DNA from: Syngnathus acus
Lineage: Eukaryota > Chordata > Actinopteri > Syngnathiformes > Syngnathidae
Direction: 5' to 3'
DNA: 64,000 nt
Assembly (NCBI RefSeq): GCF_901709675.1
Contig: NC_051099.1
Coordinates: 3,286,001-3,350,000 of the forward strand
Shown: in pieces, positions 1 to 11,234 of the stretch
Position numbering within the stretch: position 1 is the first letter of the stretch
Layout: every line of letters begins with the position of its first letter
The notes under the pieces: generated by a model
Databases searched by the model: none
What the model was told of the DNA's origin: nothing
Seen by the model: only the letters and a program-made list of their open reading frames with translations
Program-made: the position numbers and the translations under genes

Positions 1-1754
1 ATGAGGAACAGCTCAGGGTTCAGAGGTCAGGTCACGGGGTCTTTGTAATTAGTCTGTCTGCGGAGGACCATTTATGACCTCTCAGACCTGGCATCTTCAG
101 TCTGCAGAGTTCCCTCCAAATTTAGTTCTGGGGTCAATTATCTGGGAAGATAGCATAATCTTGACCCTTGTCGTATTTGGAACTAACACTTTGGCATATT
201 TTAGGCAAATAGCTCTCGTCCAAACTTTCACAATAAAAGCATGTGAAGGAGGCAGGCATTCCTGGTGCCTTTTCCAAATGTACGTAACTGCCATTAGCAC
301 CTCCGTGCGCAAGCGGGTGATGGGTATCGGGCGGCAGCGTGACTTTTACCTCTTTCTCTCTAATATGGGGGAGGTCACTTGAATGATTCCTCAATCGCAA
401 ATAATGCTATGCTGTACATTTTCTTTACGTTCCATTAAATGCTTTTAGACCTCCTGAAGCTTTTTCTCTTCAGTCTCTATTATTCATCACCTCCGCACGT
501 AAGGCTATTTATAACAGCTTTTAGCGTCTGTCAGTCAGGCTACAAATGCACTTCTCAACTGTACAAGATGAGCATTGATGCAGCAGAACAAGGTGCCGGC
601 ATTGTGCTAGCTCAAAAGTATACAAATGCAAGCCCCGTGTATAATTAAATTACAGTGCCGCAATGGTCATACATAAAAGTGTGCTTTTAAATGATAAAAA
701 CTTCAGAAGAAAAACAACAATCTCATCTTTTTTTCACATTTGTCTCATAATCTTGGAACGTTTTTCTTGCCCTTGCACTCCTTTGTGGCATAAGGAAGTC
801 ACAATTCTGCATCAACATATTCCATCCCGCCAAGTCAACAAAGATCATCCAAGTATTTCTAAACATAGAGAAAGTAGATTGATGTCTGGACAATTTCTAT
901 TAAAAAAAGAAAACAGAAAAACAATCACATGAGCATCCACAAGTGAGTCATCTATGTGTGTGTGCAGGGCACAGCTGTTCACTGTAATAAGGACCTGAAA
1001 ATCCAATTCCAGCATTCAAAACATGTAATCATAAAATCGTATTCATATTTCAGTAGCTCCGCACGCTCATCTGACAGCTCTGTGAGAGTGAGATGTTCAT
1101 GAAATGTTTTCATCTGTGCGCAACAGCCATCAATATTTGATACTGAATAATTGTCATCAATATTTGAATGTGTGTGTGTATTTGAACTCACCGCTTCTCT
1201 CTCTCTTGTTAGCAAATGCTTTCATGCATTTAGAAAGGGGGGAAAAAGTCGAGGTTCTCCATGATGTAACAATGAACCATTGCTTGGCTGCTGTGAAGGT
1301 CAACAACACCGCCATCTAGTGGAAATAATAGTCTAGTGCAACATATTTTGAATTGGACAAAGTTAGAAACACAATATAGCTCAAAAAGTAAAATTAATGT
1401 GAAGTACCCCAAGCAAGGGAAAACATGGAAACTAATGTGGCGGTTACGTTAAATTTTAACAGCTAATTATTAGCTGTCGAATAAACGAGCACCTGTCTCA
1501 ATGAAAACGCCAGGTCTGTTTAAAAAATCAAATAAAAACTATACAAGGGACCCCAGCTACTCAAGGGGAATAAAGACCAGAATCAAATACAAATGGCAAA
1601 CTACGTTGAGTCTTTCGTGTCACAATTGTACATTTTATAGTTAACGCGTTTGAACGCTAGCATCGATGTTAGCCAACGAGCTAACAAATATTTCGTTACA
1701 ATTCGAAGTCATTTTAGGGGAGACGAGTACAATAAGAAGATACGTTTCACTCAC
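1..1754. other. Left flank, no supported gene
   Basis: I see no recognisable coding exon here. Several open frames of 60-100 codons exist, but none has plausible splice signals together with a family match. The stretch is AT-rich and has a CTCF-like core at 1309-1322. If the small exon proposed at 1755-1802 is real, this would be the first intron of a minus-strand gene running off the left edge. Confidence 0.4.
1309..1322 (-). promoter_or_regulatory. CTCF-like core motif
   Basis: Read on the minus strand this is CCACTAGATGGCGG. It fits the commonly used CTCF core consensus CCASYAGRKGGCRS at all 14 positions. It lies in non-coding DNA. A 14-bp match can occur by chance, and binding is inferred, not shown. 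Confidence 0.35.
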
Positions 1755-1802
1755 TTGCCCAAATTTTTCGTTTTTTATCATAGCTCGATTAATTTTCGTC
1801 AT
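1755..1802 (-). CDS. Possible first coding exon of a gene leaving the left edge
   Basis: An ATG at 1802 on the minus strand opens 16 codons (MTKINRAMIKNEKFGQ). They end exactly at a strong donor, CAA|GTGAGT. A relatively GC-rich stretch with a CCAAT motif (1867-1871) lies upstream, about 400 bp below the sod1 poly(A) signal. That is where the promoter of a next, co-oriented gene could sit. I do not recognise the peptide and found no second exon, so this is a weak call based only on start, donor and context. Confidence 0.2.
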
Positions 1803-2273
1803 TTTCTAACCCGGAGGAGGTGATAAGTGATGCTGGCGGGCCGACCGCGAGCCACTGAGCGGCCAACCAATATGCACTTTCGTTACACTTGACTGTTCTT
1901 TTTGTGACGTAAAATTAAAAAACAAAATTAGTCTACTATATTTTTGGGGGGAACAAAAAAAAAAAAAAAAAAAACTAGTTACAAAGTTTATTTACCTTAT
2001 TTTATAGAAACGCATCAAAGTTGCCCTTCCTACGTTGACTACGATTCGTCTTTTTTGGGAGGGACATTAAATAAAATTGCACACGGTCCTTCGTCAAAAC
2101 ACTGACACGAAGCACGTATTGGTCAATTAACCCGCTCAAACTGAATTAAATTTGTATGTAATGCTCCACCTTGCTCTTTTCTGCAGGATAATCGGCAAGA
2201 AACGGTACATAGAAGATTTTCCAAACCAAACTATAACCTCACAAAATCACACATTAAGAATATAGACGAAGTC

Positions 2274-2279
2274 TTTATT
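2274..2279 (-). terminator. sod1: sod1 poly(A) signal
   Basis: AATAAA on the minus strand, about 165 bp beyond the sod1 stop codon. It is the first canonical hexamer downstream, giving a short 3' UTR. Confidence 0.7.
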
Positions 2280-2443
2280 TAATCTTTGTCAGTTTACAAC
2301 ATATATGGGTATATATGGGGTCCAAGCAGACAAAAATAGCATAAATGCTGGCTCATTACGTGGTCAAAAAAATAATAATTACACTGATTAGCCAAGTTGG
2401 TCTTTAAGTGCTTGAAGCTTCCATATTTTCCGCAGTGCTACTT

Positions 2444-3997
2444 TTACTGGGCGATGCCGATGACGCCGCAAGCCAGACGTCCGCCAGCATTGCCCGTTTT
2501 AAGGCTCTCGTCATTGCCGCCTTTGCCCAAGTCGTCTGCCTTCTCGTGGATCTGAAAAGCGGGATATTTACTGCAAGCTCAAATCAAGTTATGTGGAAGA
2601 CCAAAGAAGGCAATATAACTTACCACCATGGTTCTGCCAATAATCGAGTTGGGGCCGGTGAGGGAGATGACGCTGTCTGTGATGTTGATTTTAGCCACTC
2701 TATTAGCATCCGCAGTCACATTGCCCAAGTCGCCGACATGCCTGTTGAAGCATTTTAAAGGCAAAACGCTGTCAAACACTGACTGACAAGACAGTAGATG
2801 AAATTCTTCCAAACATGATGAGTACAAATGTGTTCAAAAGTACCATACCTTTCTGCATCTTTGGGACCAGCGTGATTGGTCTTCAGTGGATTAAAATGAG
2901 GGCCAGCACTAATACACCCTGTCCAATAAAACCAAGTTATGTCCCCATGTTACATTTAGGACAACATGAGGTATTGTCCATTATCACCAACCATTGGTGT
3001 TGTCTCCAAAGGTGTGGACGTGGAAGCCATGCTCGCCTGGCGTGAGGCCTACGATTTCTCCCGTCAGTTTCACTGGGCTGGTATCACTCTGTCGGGTCAA
3101 GAACAGCAACAACACAATATCTGTCAAGGCCAGATGACAACTTGCCCCGGCAGACAAAAACCTCCGAGTGAGGAGCATTTACTTTATATTAAACAAAAAC
3201 AGGACAAATGTTGATCCTAGTTTGACCATTTTTTTTATGCAATAATAAAAGGAAATTTATGCAATTAACAGCATATTTAGGAGACGGCAGAGCTTAAAAT
3301 ATCAAATCTGAAAGTACCAGTTTATCCTGTTAAGATCTATATCAACGAAGCGAATTTATCGACTGTTGCCCTTGTAAACAGGGCAGTTTCGTAAAGTGTG
3401 GCCGTGACTCAGCACTTTCATTCTGCAGGGCCCACCTTAAAATAAAACACTTTAATTTACACAAACTAAAAAGCAAGTGATCATTTGTTTAGGACAAAAT
3501 TGTGTTTTTAAGCGAAAACGAAATTAAAACGTCCGATTCATGCAACAGGCGCGACGCTTTTCAATCATTAGTCCAGCCGCGTGCAAAGCTTGTGACGCAC
3601 TTGATTTTTTAAGAGGAAAAATCGTATTTAATGCTACAAACATTGCATTAATGACCACCCCACGTACGTAGTGAAATGGCGTATTTTTTGCAAGCTAAAG
3701 AGGAGTAGAAATTGAATTAATAAGCAGTGACTTATTACGTGATAAAAACGGACTTTATTCGTCGAAAAGTGTTCCCTCTAACTATTTTAGGAGCAAATAT
3801 TGGAAAACATAACAGTGGGGCTAAATTGAAGACTTGAGCTAGCTTAGCACAAACGCTCCGCCGCACCGCGAACTTAAACAGGACAAAATGCTCTTTTAAA
3901 TTCCCTTAACTGTGACATGAATTACCTCCTGTTCGAAAAGCACCGTGCCGGAGGTTTCACCGGCTCCTTTCAGCACACAAACAGCTTTTTGCACCAT
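2444..3997 (-). CDS. sod1: Cu/Zn superoxide dismutase (5 exons)
   Basis: Cytosolic superoxide dismutase, converting two superoxide ions to hydrogen peroxide and oxygen. Exons in transcript order: 3997-3926, 3088-2992, 2918-2849, 2741-2624, 2551-2444. Together they are 465 bp, giving 154 residues, the usual vertebrate length. All junctions are GT-AG and phases agree. The exon sizes 72/97/70/118 match my memory of human SOD1. Metal ligands, counting Met as 1, are His47, His49, His64, His72, His81, Asp84 and His121. The conserved disulphide cysteines are Cys58 and Cys147, and the active-site arginine is Arg144. Signature strings seen include GFHVHTFGD and [16 protein letters not shown]. The only in-frame ATG before [10 protein letters not shown] is a longer 5' read-through that does not resemble the family. 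Intact, with no missing residue. Confidence 0.97.
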
Positions 3998-4080
3998 TTT
4001 GTTCGCAGTAGTTTGAAGTATAGAGATAAGCAGGAGTCGTTGTCGCGTTGACTTGACAGACACTCCTGACTCCGAGACAA

Positions 4081-4211
4081 CCAATCATTTTAGCAATAGC
4101 TCCCAAATGGGCGGGTGCTCGAAGTAGCCAATCAGAGGCAGACCAACACCAAACATCTGATTGGTCTGTTTGATTGGTCGGCTTGTGGACACGTAAGCCC
4201 AAACCGGAAGT
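4081..4211. promoter_or_regulatory. sod1: sod1 upstream region: four CCAAT boxes and an ETS-like site
   Basis: CCAAT pentamers occur at 4081-4085 and 4128-4132 on plus, and at 4160-4164 and 4173-4177 on minus. CCGGAAGT (4204-4211) resembles an ETS/GABP site. All lie 85-215 bp upstream of the sod1 ATG. Clustered NF-Y-type motifs near a start are typical of housekeeping promoters. No TATA box was seen. Binding is inferred. Confidence 0.45.
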
Positions 4212-4416
4212 TGGTGACGGAGCGCCAATAATAATGCGTTTAAAAATCTAAATACATTTTCGTTAAAAAGATCAGATCAGATATTTTAACTCGTTTTTTC
4301 TTTTTGATTCTCTTAAATTATAACTGCTGTATACTGGAATTTTGACAAATAGAGAAATAAATATCTTGAGGACAGTACCATAATGACAAAAATCCCATAT
4401 TTGGTACAAAAATAGT

Positions 4417-4422
4417 TTATTA
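4417..4422 (-). terminator. scaf4: scaf4 candidate poly(A) signal
   Basis: AATAAA on the minus strand, about 1 kb past the scaf4 stop codon and about 200 bp short of the sod1 promoter motifs. The scaf4 3' UTR would then be about 1 kb. Stretch 4423-5418 holds no other gene I can support. Confidence 0.45.
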
Positions 4423-5418
4423 AAAACACATTTTTGTGGCTGAAATGTTGAACATTTTACATCCGTGTCTTTTTTTGTAGGGTTAACAAAAGCGTTCACA
4501 CAGCCAAAGAGGTTGAAGCAAATTCACAATTCCTTCTGGGTCCTTCGAAGCTGTGCTCTTGGGTCGACAAACAAGGAGCATAGTCATGATAACTCTGAGC
4601 TAGTGACAGTGAAAAGCATATTTACAGTGGAGAGCCAGAGTCGTCATTTCACTCAGATTTCCTTCGGGATTCAAATGATTCAAGTAAGGGGGCGGGGCTT
4701 ACAGTTGTTACAGTAGCTTGTCAATGCAAAACAAACAAAAGTGAGGGTGAAAAAAAACACATCAGCAACTGCCTACTTTAGAATAACTTGAAAAATGATT
4801 GATATTCGATCATTTTTACTTTCTTTACCACGTCAATAGTAGGAGGGTCAAAAGTTAACATGCATACTGTATTCTAAACGGATGCCAATTTTGATCATTT
4901 ACAGCTCAGCAGATTTCTGCAGTCCTTGCAAGCAGACTTGTTACCTGTTTAATTTGCAAAATGCTTTTACTTTGGAAAACAACTGTTGAAATGTTTGCCT
5001 ATTTTCTGACATTTTATGAGGTAAATTAGTGAATCAATCAAATTCAATCGTGCATTGTCTGCACTATCAATATGAAATATTCCTGAAGTGAAGTAAATGT
5101 TGATTTTTATAATCCGATCCATCCATTAATCTGTTATGAAAAGAGCTAGTTGCAGCCCTAACCTAAACCATTGAAAAATAATAAAGCAGATGACTAAAAA
5201 TACACTGAAAACGGTCCTTTGGGATGGAGTGGCTGCAAACCATGAAGTTAAAAATAAATCTACAGTCTTGATTAAATAGGTAAAAGATGAAAGGAGCACA
5301 AGTAAAACAGCCATGCTTGCATTCACACAATGTACAGGAAGGGGAATTATGCAATGTGTTCATGAGGCGCTCAAGTCACAGTCCGTGGAGTCGCAGCTGG
5401 AGGGAAACCTGGTGCACA

Positions 5419-8400
5419 CTAGGACGCCGCCGCCTTTGACGACTCGGCAGCAGGAGGCGCCGACTCAGCAGTCTTTTGGATTCGTTGGGCTGTTTCCGTG
5501 GCAACTGCGTCAAAGGTCCGGAGCTTGTCCATTTTCTCCAGGTCGGCCAAGCGGTCGTCGCGGTCCCACCGGCTGGCCCTCTCACGCCGCTTGGGCCGCT
5601 CGCTTTCTTTGCCTTTTTCCTGGGCCTCCTTGCTGCCGTTCTCCCGATCTCGCCAGTCTCTATTCCATCCACTACCATCCAGTCTGTCCCTCGTGTCCGG
5701 GCGGTCTCCGCCAAACGGGCGCCTTGCCGCGCCGCCAAACCCTCGCTCCCTGTCTGGCTCCGCCTCCATATAGCCCGGGCGCTCGCCCCGAAAAGGGCGG
5801 CTGTCCTCGTCCTCACGCGGGGCTCCGGGTCTGATGAACGGGGGCAAAGGGGGACCTTGAGGGGGTGGACCCTGAGGAGGCAGACCTTGATGTGGGGGAC
5901 CTTGAGGGGGCGGACCTTGAGGGGGCGGACCGTGAGGCGGGAAGGGTGGTCTCATGCTGTGGGGCATCCCGAAGGCTCCTTTAGGCGGAGGGGCATCGTG
6001 GCGCATGAGGGGCGGGTGGGACCCCCTGGGAATCATTTGAGGTGGGACGGGCGGTGGCGGGAAGCGCAGAGGAGGGCCCGGTGGGCGTTGAAGCGGGATC
6101 ATACCGGGCCGGGCCCCCAGCAGACCGCCTGTCGGGGGCTGGATGCCGCCAGCTGGGGGTGCGCCTGCCTGGTTACCTGCCGACAAAAACACGTTTAAAA
6201 TTCCCGCCTCTTTCAATGTTGGAAACCTTCCATGGAAATGAACAGGCTTGGTTAACATAAATAAGAGAGAAAAGAGTAACTAACACATGGCTCCCATCTG
6301 GTTGTTGAAGAAATGGGGAGCGTCCGGGACCTCGTCATGTTTTCTGCTGAGCATGTCATCCCCTTTGGAGGGTGGCGGCGGCGGCATGGAGAGAGGCATG
6401 GGACCCGGTGGGGGGAAACCTGGAGGCATCTGCATGGGGTTGAAGCCTGGTCTCATGAACGGTGGCGGGAGCATGCCAGGCGGGAAGGAAGGCGGCGGCA
6501 TGCTCATGTTGGCGGGAAAGCCCGGCGGCGGCACCGAGCTCATGCCGAGCATCGGGGGAACCTGAAGAAAAAAGAAAACGCCGTCATTGAACCTTTTGAC
6601 GGATTTGTATCCAACTTGTTAGACAGACAGCTCACCTGTGTAGGAGGATGAGGAGCCATCAAGTGGGCGTCCTCGGGCTGCTGCGACTCAGCACCACCAT
6701 TGTGGGTGGGCACCTGTGGGTTCTCCAGAGCTTTCCTGGCAGTAATCCAGTCTGGAAGCGACATGTGAGTAAGATTCGTGAATGCGCGTTAAAAGAGTTG
6801 GGTGGCATTTGTATGCTACCTGGCGCTAACGTGTCCCCATCCAGGATTCCTCCTTCCTTGAGCTCCTCAAGCTGCTCCTCCCTGACTTTGGACCAAGGCA
6901 CGTAGGTGACGCCCAGCTCCACGTCCCAGAACTGCTTCAAATCAGCCTTGATGCCTTTGTTCAGAGCCCACGCAATCTGTTGCCAGGAGAGAGGGGGGGG
7001 GCGGGATAAGCATTCTGAAAACCGTGTGGTTATCTATTTCAAAGACACTCAAGCGATTGTGTTTTTCACCTTGATTGCTTTTTGGTTGACTTTGAAGGAG
7101 CCTCGACTGAGCTTCTGCAGAGCTCTGAAGGCATCCTGCCTGTGGACCATGACGATGTAGGCGCAGCCCCGCGGAGGGATCATCTATACAAAAACACACC
7201 ACATTGAGCTTTCCACCACTTCCGGTAGGACATCCGCATTCCTACTCACGTTTATGGACTCGATCTGTCCGAACTCCTCCAGCAGGTTGGCCACATCCTG
7301 CTGCTGAGTCCTCTTGTCCAGCTGGCCCACCCATAAAGTCGTACTGCAGACTGAAGAGCGCAAACTCAAGTCTACCGCGCAGCGACAAAGTTGGGAGAGC
7401 GCACGCAAAGGGATTGCTACTCACTGCTCAGCGTCTCGCTCTTGGGCGGCGGGAGACCTTTTTGTCGCCGCTCTCGCTCCCGTTCCCTTTCCCGGCGCTC
7501 CTGCGAGCGTGAGCGCGGGGAATGGTGGCGTCGGTCACGGGAGCGCGAGCGCCGGTGACGGGTGCGGCGTGTGCGGGAATTGGACCGCGATCGCCTTCTC
7601 TTCGGGGACCTGGTTAAAAAAAAAAAATTACATTTGCTTAGCGACGCACACAAAATTAAACAAGAGTCTGAAAGCAAATTCCTCCAGTGGCTTACCTGGA
7701 GCCTGAACGTGACGTGTGACCATGTCTGCCGTCCCTCATGGAGGAACGCTCGGCATTGACTGTCGAATCCTAAGAATGGCAGCAAGAAGACGTGGTTTTG
7801 CTTGGTTGCCAACACTTCTCCTAACCTCCTCAATGTTACCTGCTGTTGCTGGGTCGAGTGAGGAGGGGGATAACCTCCAGGGAAGCCAGGGAAGGGCTGA
7901 CCCGGAGCAACTTGGCCCATCTGAGGTGTCATTCCCTGGAAGCTTTGTCCTGGCATTAGACCGTAAGCCGGGAGCTGGCCATTAGGGGGGAGAGGACCCT
8001 AAAGACAATGAATGACATTCTCTCACTGTAGTATTTGCAAGTTTGTTCCCAAAATTTGATCCCTGACTACTTTGTGATGATTTTAGCACCGATAGAGGGC
8101 GCCATTATTTCATGCTCAACTGGTTTCTTGCTTTAGAAATCAAAGCGTAGGATAAACCTGCTGCGAGAAGTCCTGAGTCATGTTCATCATGGGCGGCTGG
8201 AAGGCTGGAGGCTGCTGCCTGCTGTCGTCATGGCAACAACAATGACATTAGCTTTCTTGTTTTTTTATCTTTAATCACCAGAGCAAACATGCTTTGGAGT
8301 ATGTGGATCAATAATCCAAAAGGTCTTACAAGGAGGACTGCGGGCCGTCATCCTTGGCGTCCTCTGCGGCTTCCGGCTCGTCGTCGTAGTCAAAACGATC

Positions 8401-10309
8401 CAACAACGTCTACGGCGAAGGGTAGTTTGATTTGTAACACATCAGCGACTGTTGCGAAGGGTATAATCGCAGCTGTGGAGTCGCGCGAGGCCAACCTTGT
8501 CGAACGCCGCTTTCTGCTGGGCGGCCTGGCTAGGATGCGGCAGAGTGGTGCTGAAAACCGGGGCGACACTCGGGGCGGGTGGAGGCTGGGGGCCGGGTTC
8601 CGCTTGGACGGGCTGCTGCTGCTGCTGCTGGAAGTTCTGAAGCATCTGCTGCAGCTAATGCAATTAACAAAATACATTGAGTTCTGGAGCAATATTTAAA
8701 AGGGCAGCATCTACTGTACACTCACCTGTTGATTCTGCGTGGACTGGAAGAGCTGCGCCACAGCGGTGAAGGGGTCCTGATTTTGCAGCGGCGCCGCGGC
8801 AGAGTTCACCACGTGGTCTTTGGTCGGGGTCAAAGGGGAGGAACCTGCGGGAAAAACGTCATCGGAATCCAAATGGCGATTAGCTCGGTGCTTCTCAGGA
8901 AGACATTGACGGACGTGTGCGGCGGACAATCACCCGGATCTTCGGCGCAAGGCCCGCCGCCGCTACTGGCGCCGGCGGCCATGTCCAGGAGGGGTTGAAT
9001 AACGTTGCTCTTGAACACGCCGTTCTTCTGCCATAGGTTCAGTACACGTACCAGCTTACTCTGTAAACACCACGTAGAAAGCCATGTCGTCAAGAAAGCT
9101 AAAGATTCTGCTTTTTGACTTGTTTTGCTGCCGATTCCGTGGACTATGTTCTTACTCTGTCCTCCAGGGGGCAAAGGCAGAGGTTCTCGAAGGTGGCCAC
9201 AATGTTTTTGGTGAAGCGGGGTCCAAAAACATCCTTGTCTGCGCCAAACTGGTGCCGTGACTGGCGGACGATGGAGTCCACCACATACAGGCCCGCCACC
9301 TTGTACTCAGACTTACACTGCACATAGAAAAAGATGATGATGATATTGTTGAAATCGGCAATATTTTCATTTTAAGATCTTACCTTTTTAATGAACTTCT
9401 CCACAATCTGTACCACGTGCTTGTAGAGCTGATCAAAGAAGACATATTTCAACATCTGATCATCCAGAATAGACACATTCAGACAATAAGTCCTTACTTT
9501 CATAGCCTTGATGGCCGACTTGGTGATAGAGATCATCTTGGCGCGAGAAATCGGCGGCTTAGAGTCCATCAAGGAGAACAACTACACAAGACAAATTTGT
9601 TTATAAACATTTCATTGGAAGCAAAACACCTTAGCGTGAAAACTACCCCTCTCGCATTGCAAACAGCTCAGCTCACTTCTGATCTGGTTTTGGACTGTTT
9701 ACATTCGCAAAGACTTTTCTATTTAATTTCAGTCTCGGTCACGATTGTGAAGGTTCACGCTGGCTTTGCCCCGACACAATTTGACCGGTGATAGGGGCAA
9801 GCGTTTCCGCGGCGAATAACGGCACAGCCCCGCCTCTCAGCACATTGGCGCTGGTAGACGTGACAACAAAGGTGGTGGACAAACTTGTGTTCGTGTTCCA
9901 CGAACATATTGTGAAATTAAACAACATCTCCCTGCTCACAAAATCACAGATGACTCGTGATCTTCGCTCTAAGCACACCATGATAATCACAAAGTGAAGA
10001 TGATGCACGTTGTAGCCGAATATTTGCTCATGCGAGCTAACGTGCTCTGAGGCAACGTTGCCGAACCGGCCCAGTGTTAGCACGCTAAACGCAATTCTTT
10101 TAATTAGATTTTCTAAATGACGTTTCAAAATACACAACTGTATAAGGACGCAAATGCTAACGAGTCCAGAGGACTCGACGGCCACAAGCGAGGCCCTCAC
10201 TTCGGGCCAAACACGGCTCCTCCGCCGGACCTTCAAGCGGCTAAACCGCCTTCAAAGTGCGCCAGGAAGGCAGCCTTACCTCCTGGTTGAAGGCGTTGAC
10301 GGCGTCCAT
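5419..10309 (-). CDS. scaf4: SR-related CTD-associated factor 4 (18 exons)
   Basis: Nuclear protein that binds the phosphorylated C-terminal domain of RNA polymerase II and, in mammals, prevents premature use of early poly(A) sites. Exons: 10309-10280, 9581-9498, 9428-9384, 9317-9156, 9060-8934, 8844-8726, 8654-8496, 8409-8330, 8221-8158, 7998-7840, 7769-7696, 7609-7425, 7350-7250, 7183-7070, 6976-6820, 6751-6636, 6561-6285, 6176-5419. Total 2811 bp, 936 aa, in phase throughout; human SCAF4 is about 1147 aa. Residues 1-140 form the CTD-interacting domain (MDAVNAFNQELFSLMD, LVRVLNLWQKNGVFKS). An RS-rich block lies near 365-425, an RRM near 431-505 (STTLWVGQLDKRT, GCAYIVMVHRQDA), and proline/glycine/methionine-rich tails follow. 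The N-terminus is closer to SCAF4 than SCAF8, and its place beside sod1 agrees. Confidence 0.93.
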
Positions 10310-10685
10310 GGTGGTCCAGAGCCCCCCGCCACAGAGGTCTCCCCTGTTCGCACCTGCTGCCCAAGACGTTTATTCCAGCGAGGGTTGGAACAACATGTCC
10401 GCCGCTCGTAGCTAAGCGGCTAGCCGAGCTTCGGTGCAGGTTAGCTGCGCGTCGGGGTCGGCGGGCATAGCAAAGCATGCTGGGAAATCCATGCTGTTGT
10501 TCCATTGATGACCGATGGGTGTCAGTGTTTCTTCCCAAATACAATTTTCCCTATTCAAAATAGTTGAAATTCCGTCAATCTCTTCCGGCCCACCAACGAC
10601 TATATTATAATTTTGCCTTTTCTAACAGTATGCCTTATATAAGGAAAAATCACAGCACATTTCAATGTAAACAAAAATGCTTCTC

Positions 10686-10691
10686 TTTATT
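10686..10691 (-). terminator. slc22a4/5 candidate poly(A) signal (distal)
   Basis: AATAAA on the minus strand, followed by a GAGAAGC stretch, 544 bp beyond the transporter stop codon. Another hexamer at 11214-11219 could serve a very short 3' UTR. Either is compatible with the head of scaf4 at 10309. Confidence 0.45.
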
Positions 10692-11234
10692 GTCACATCA
10701 AACGTCACATCGAGTCACATCGAGTATATCTGTAAACTGGGTGCCTGCAGGTTTGCAGTTTATAAGATGATTGTATTTAGCGTTTAAAACTCTCAGCACC
10801 TGAGGAAAACAAATCCATTCTGGTTTAGTTTTTAGAATGGTTTGCATTGGGGAAAGAACATTAAAACATATAAAATTACACATGTCCAGAAAGGTAAAAA
10901 AAGACAACACAAGACCTAACAGACAGTATGATATAACAGTAACAAAAATATTATAGGATGTTCAATTGTGCGCATAGCATCATGAAATCAGGCCTCACAG
11001 TGCAATATTGTGCTCACAAAGTATTAGCATATGTAAACAGCAGCTGCACTTTAAGTCAATGATATTATTTCAGAAATGATACTAAAAAAAAACACCCTGA
11101 TATGATTATTCCAAGTAAAATATCAGAAAGGGAAACATAATATATAACATTGTGTTTTTTTTTTTGCAATATCATCAGCCCTGTAAACATTTGTAACAAT
11201 TTTAAACAATTATTTTATTACATAGTACTTTTTT

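Noticed and set aside
5376-6260. Several 100-280 codon frames on both strands around the scaf4 last exon
   Set aside because: All but the minus-strand frame ending at 5419 are shadows of the Pro/Gly-rich last exon.
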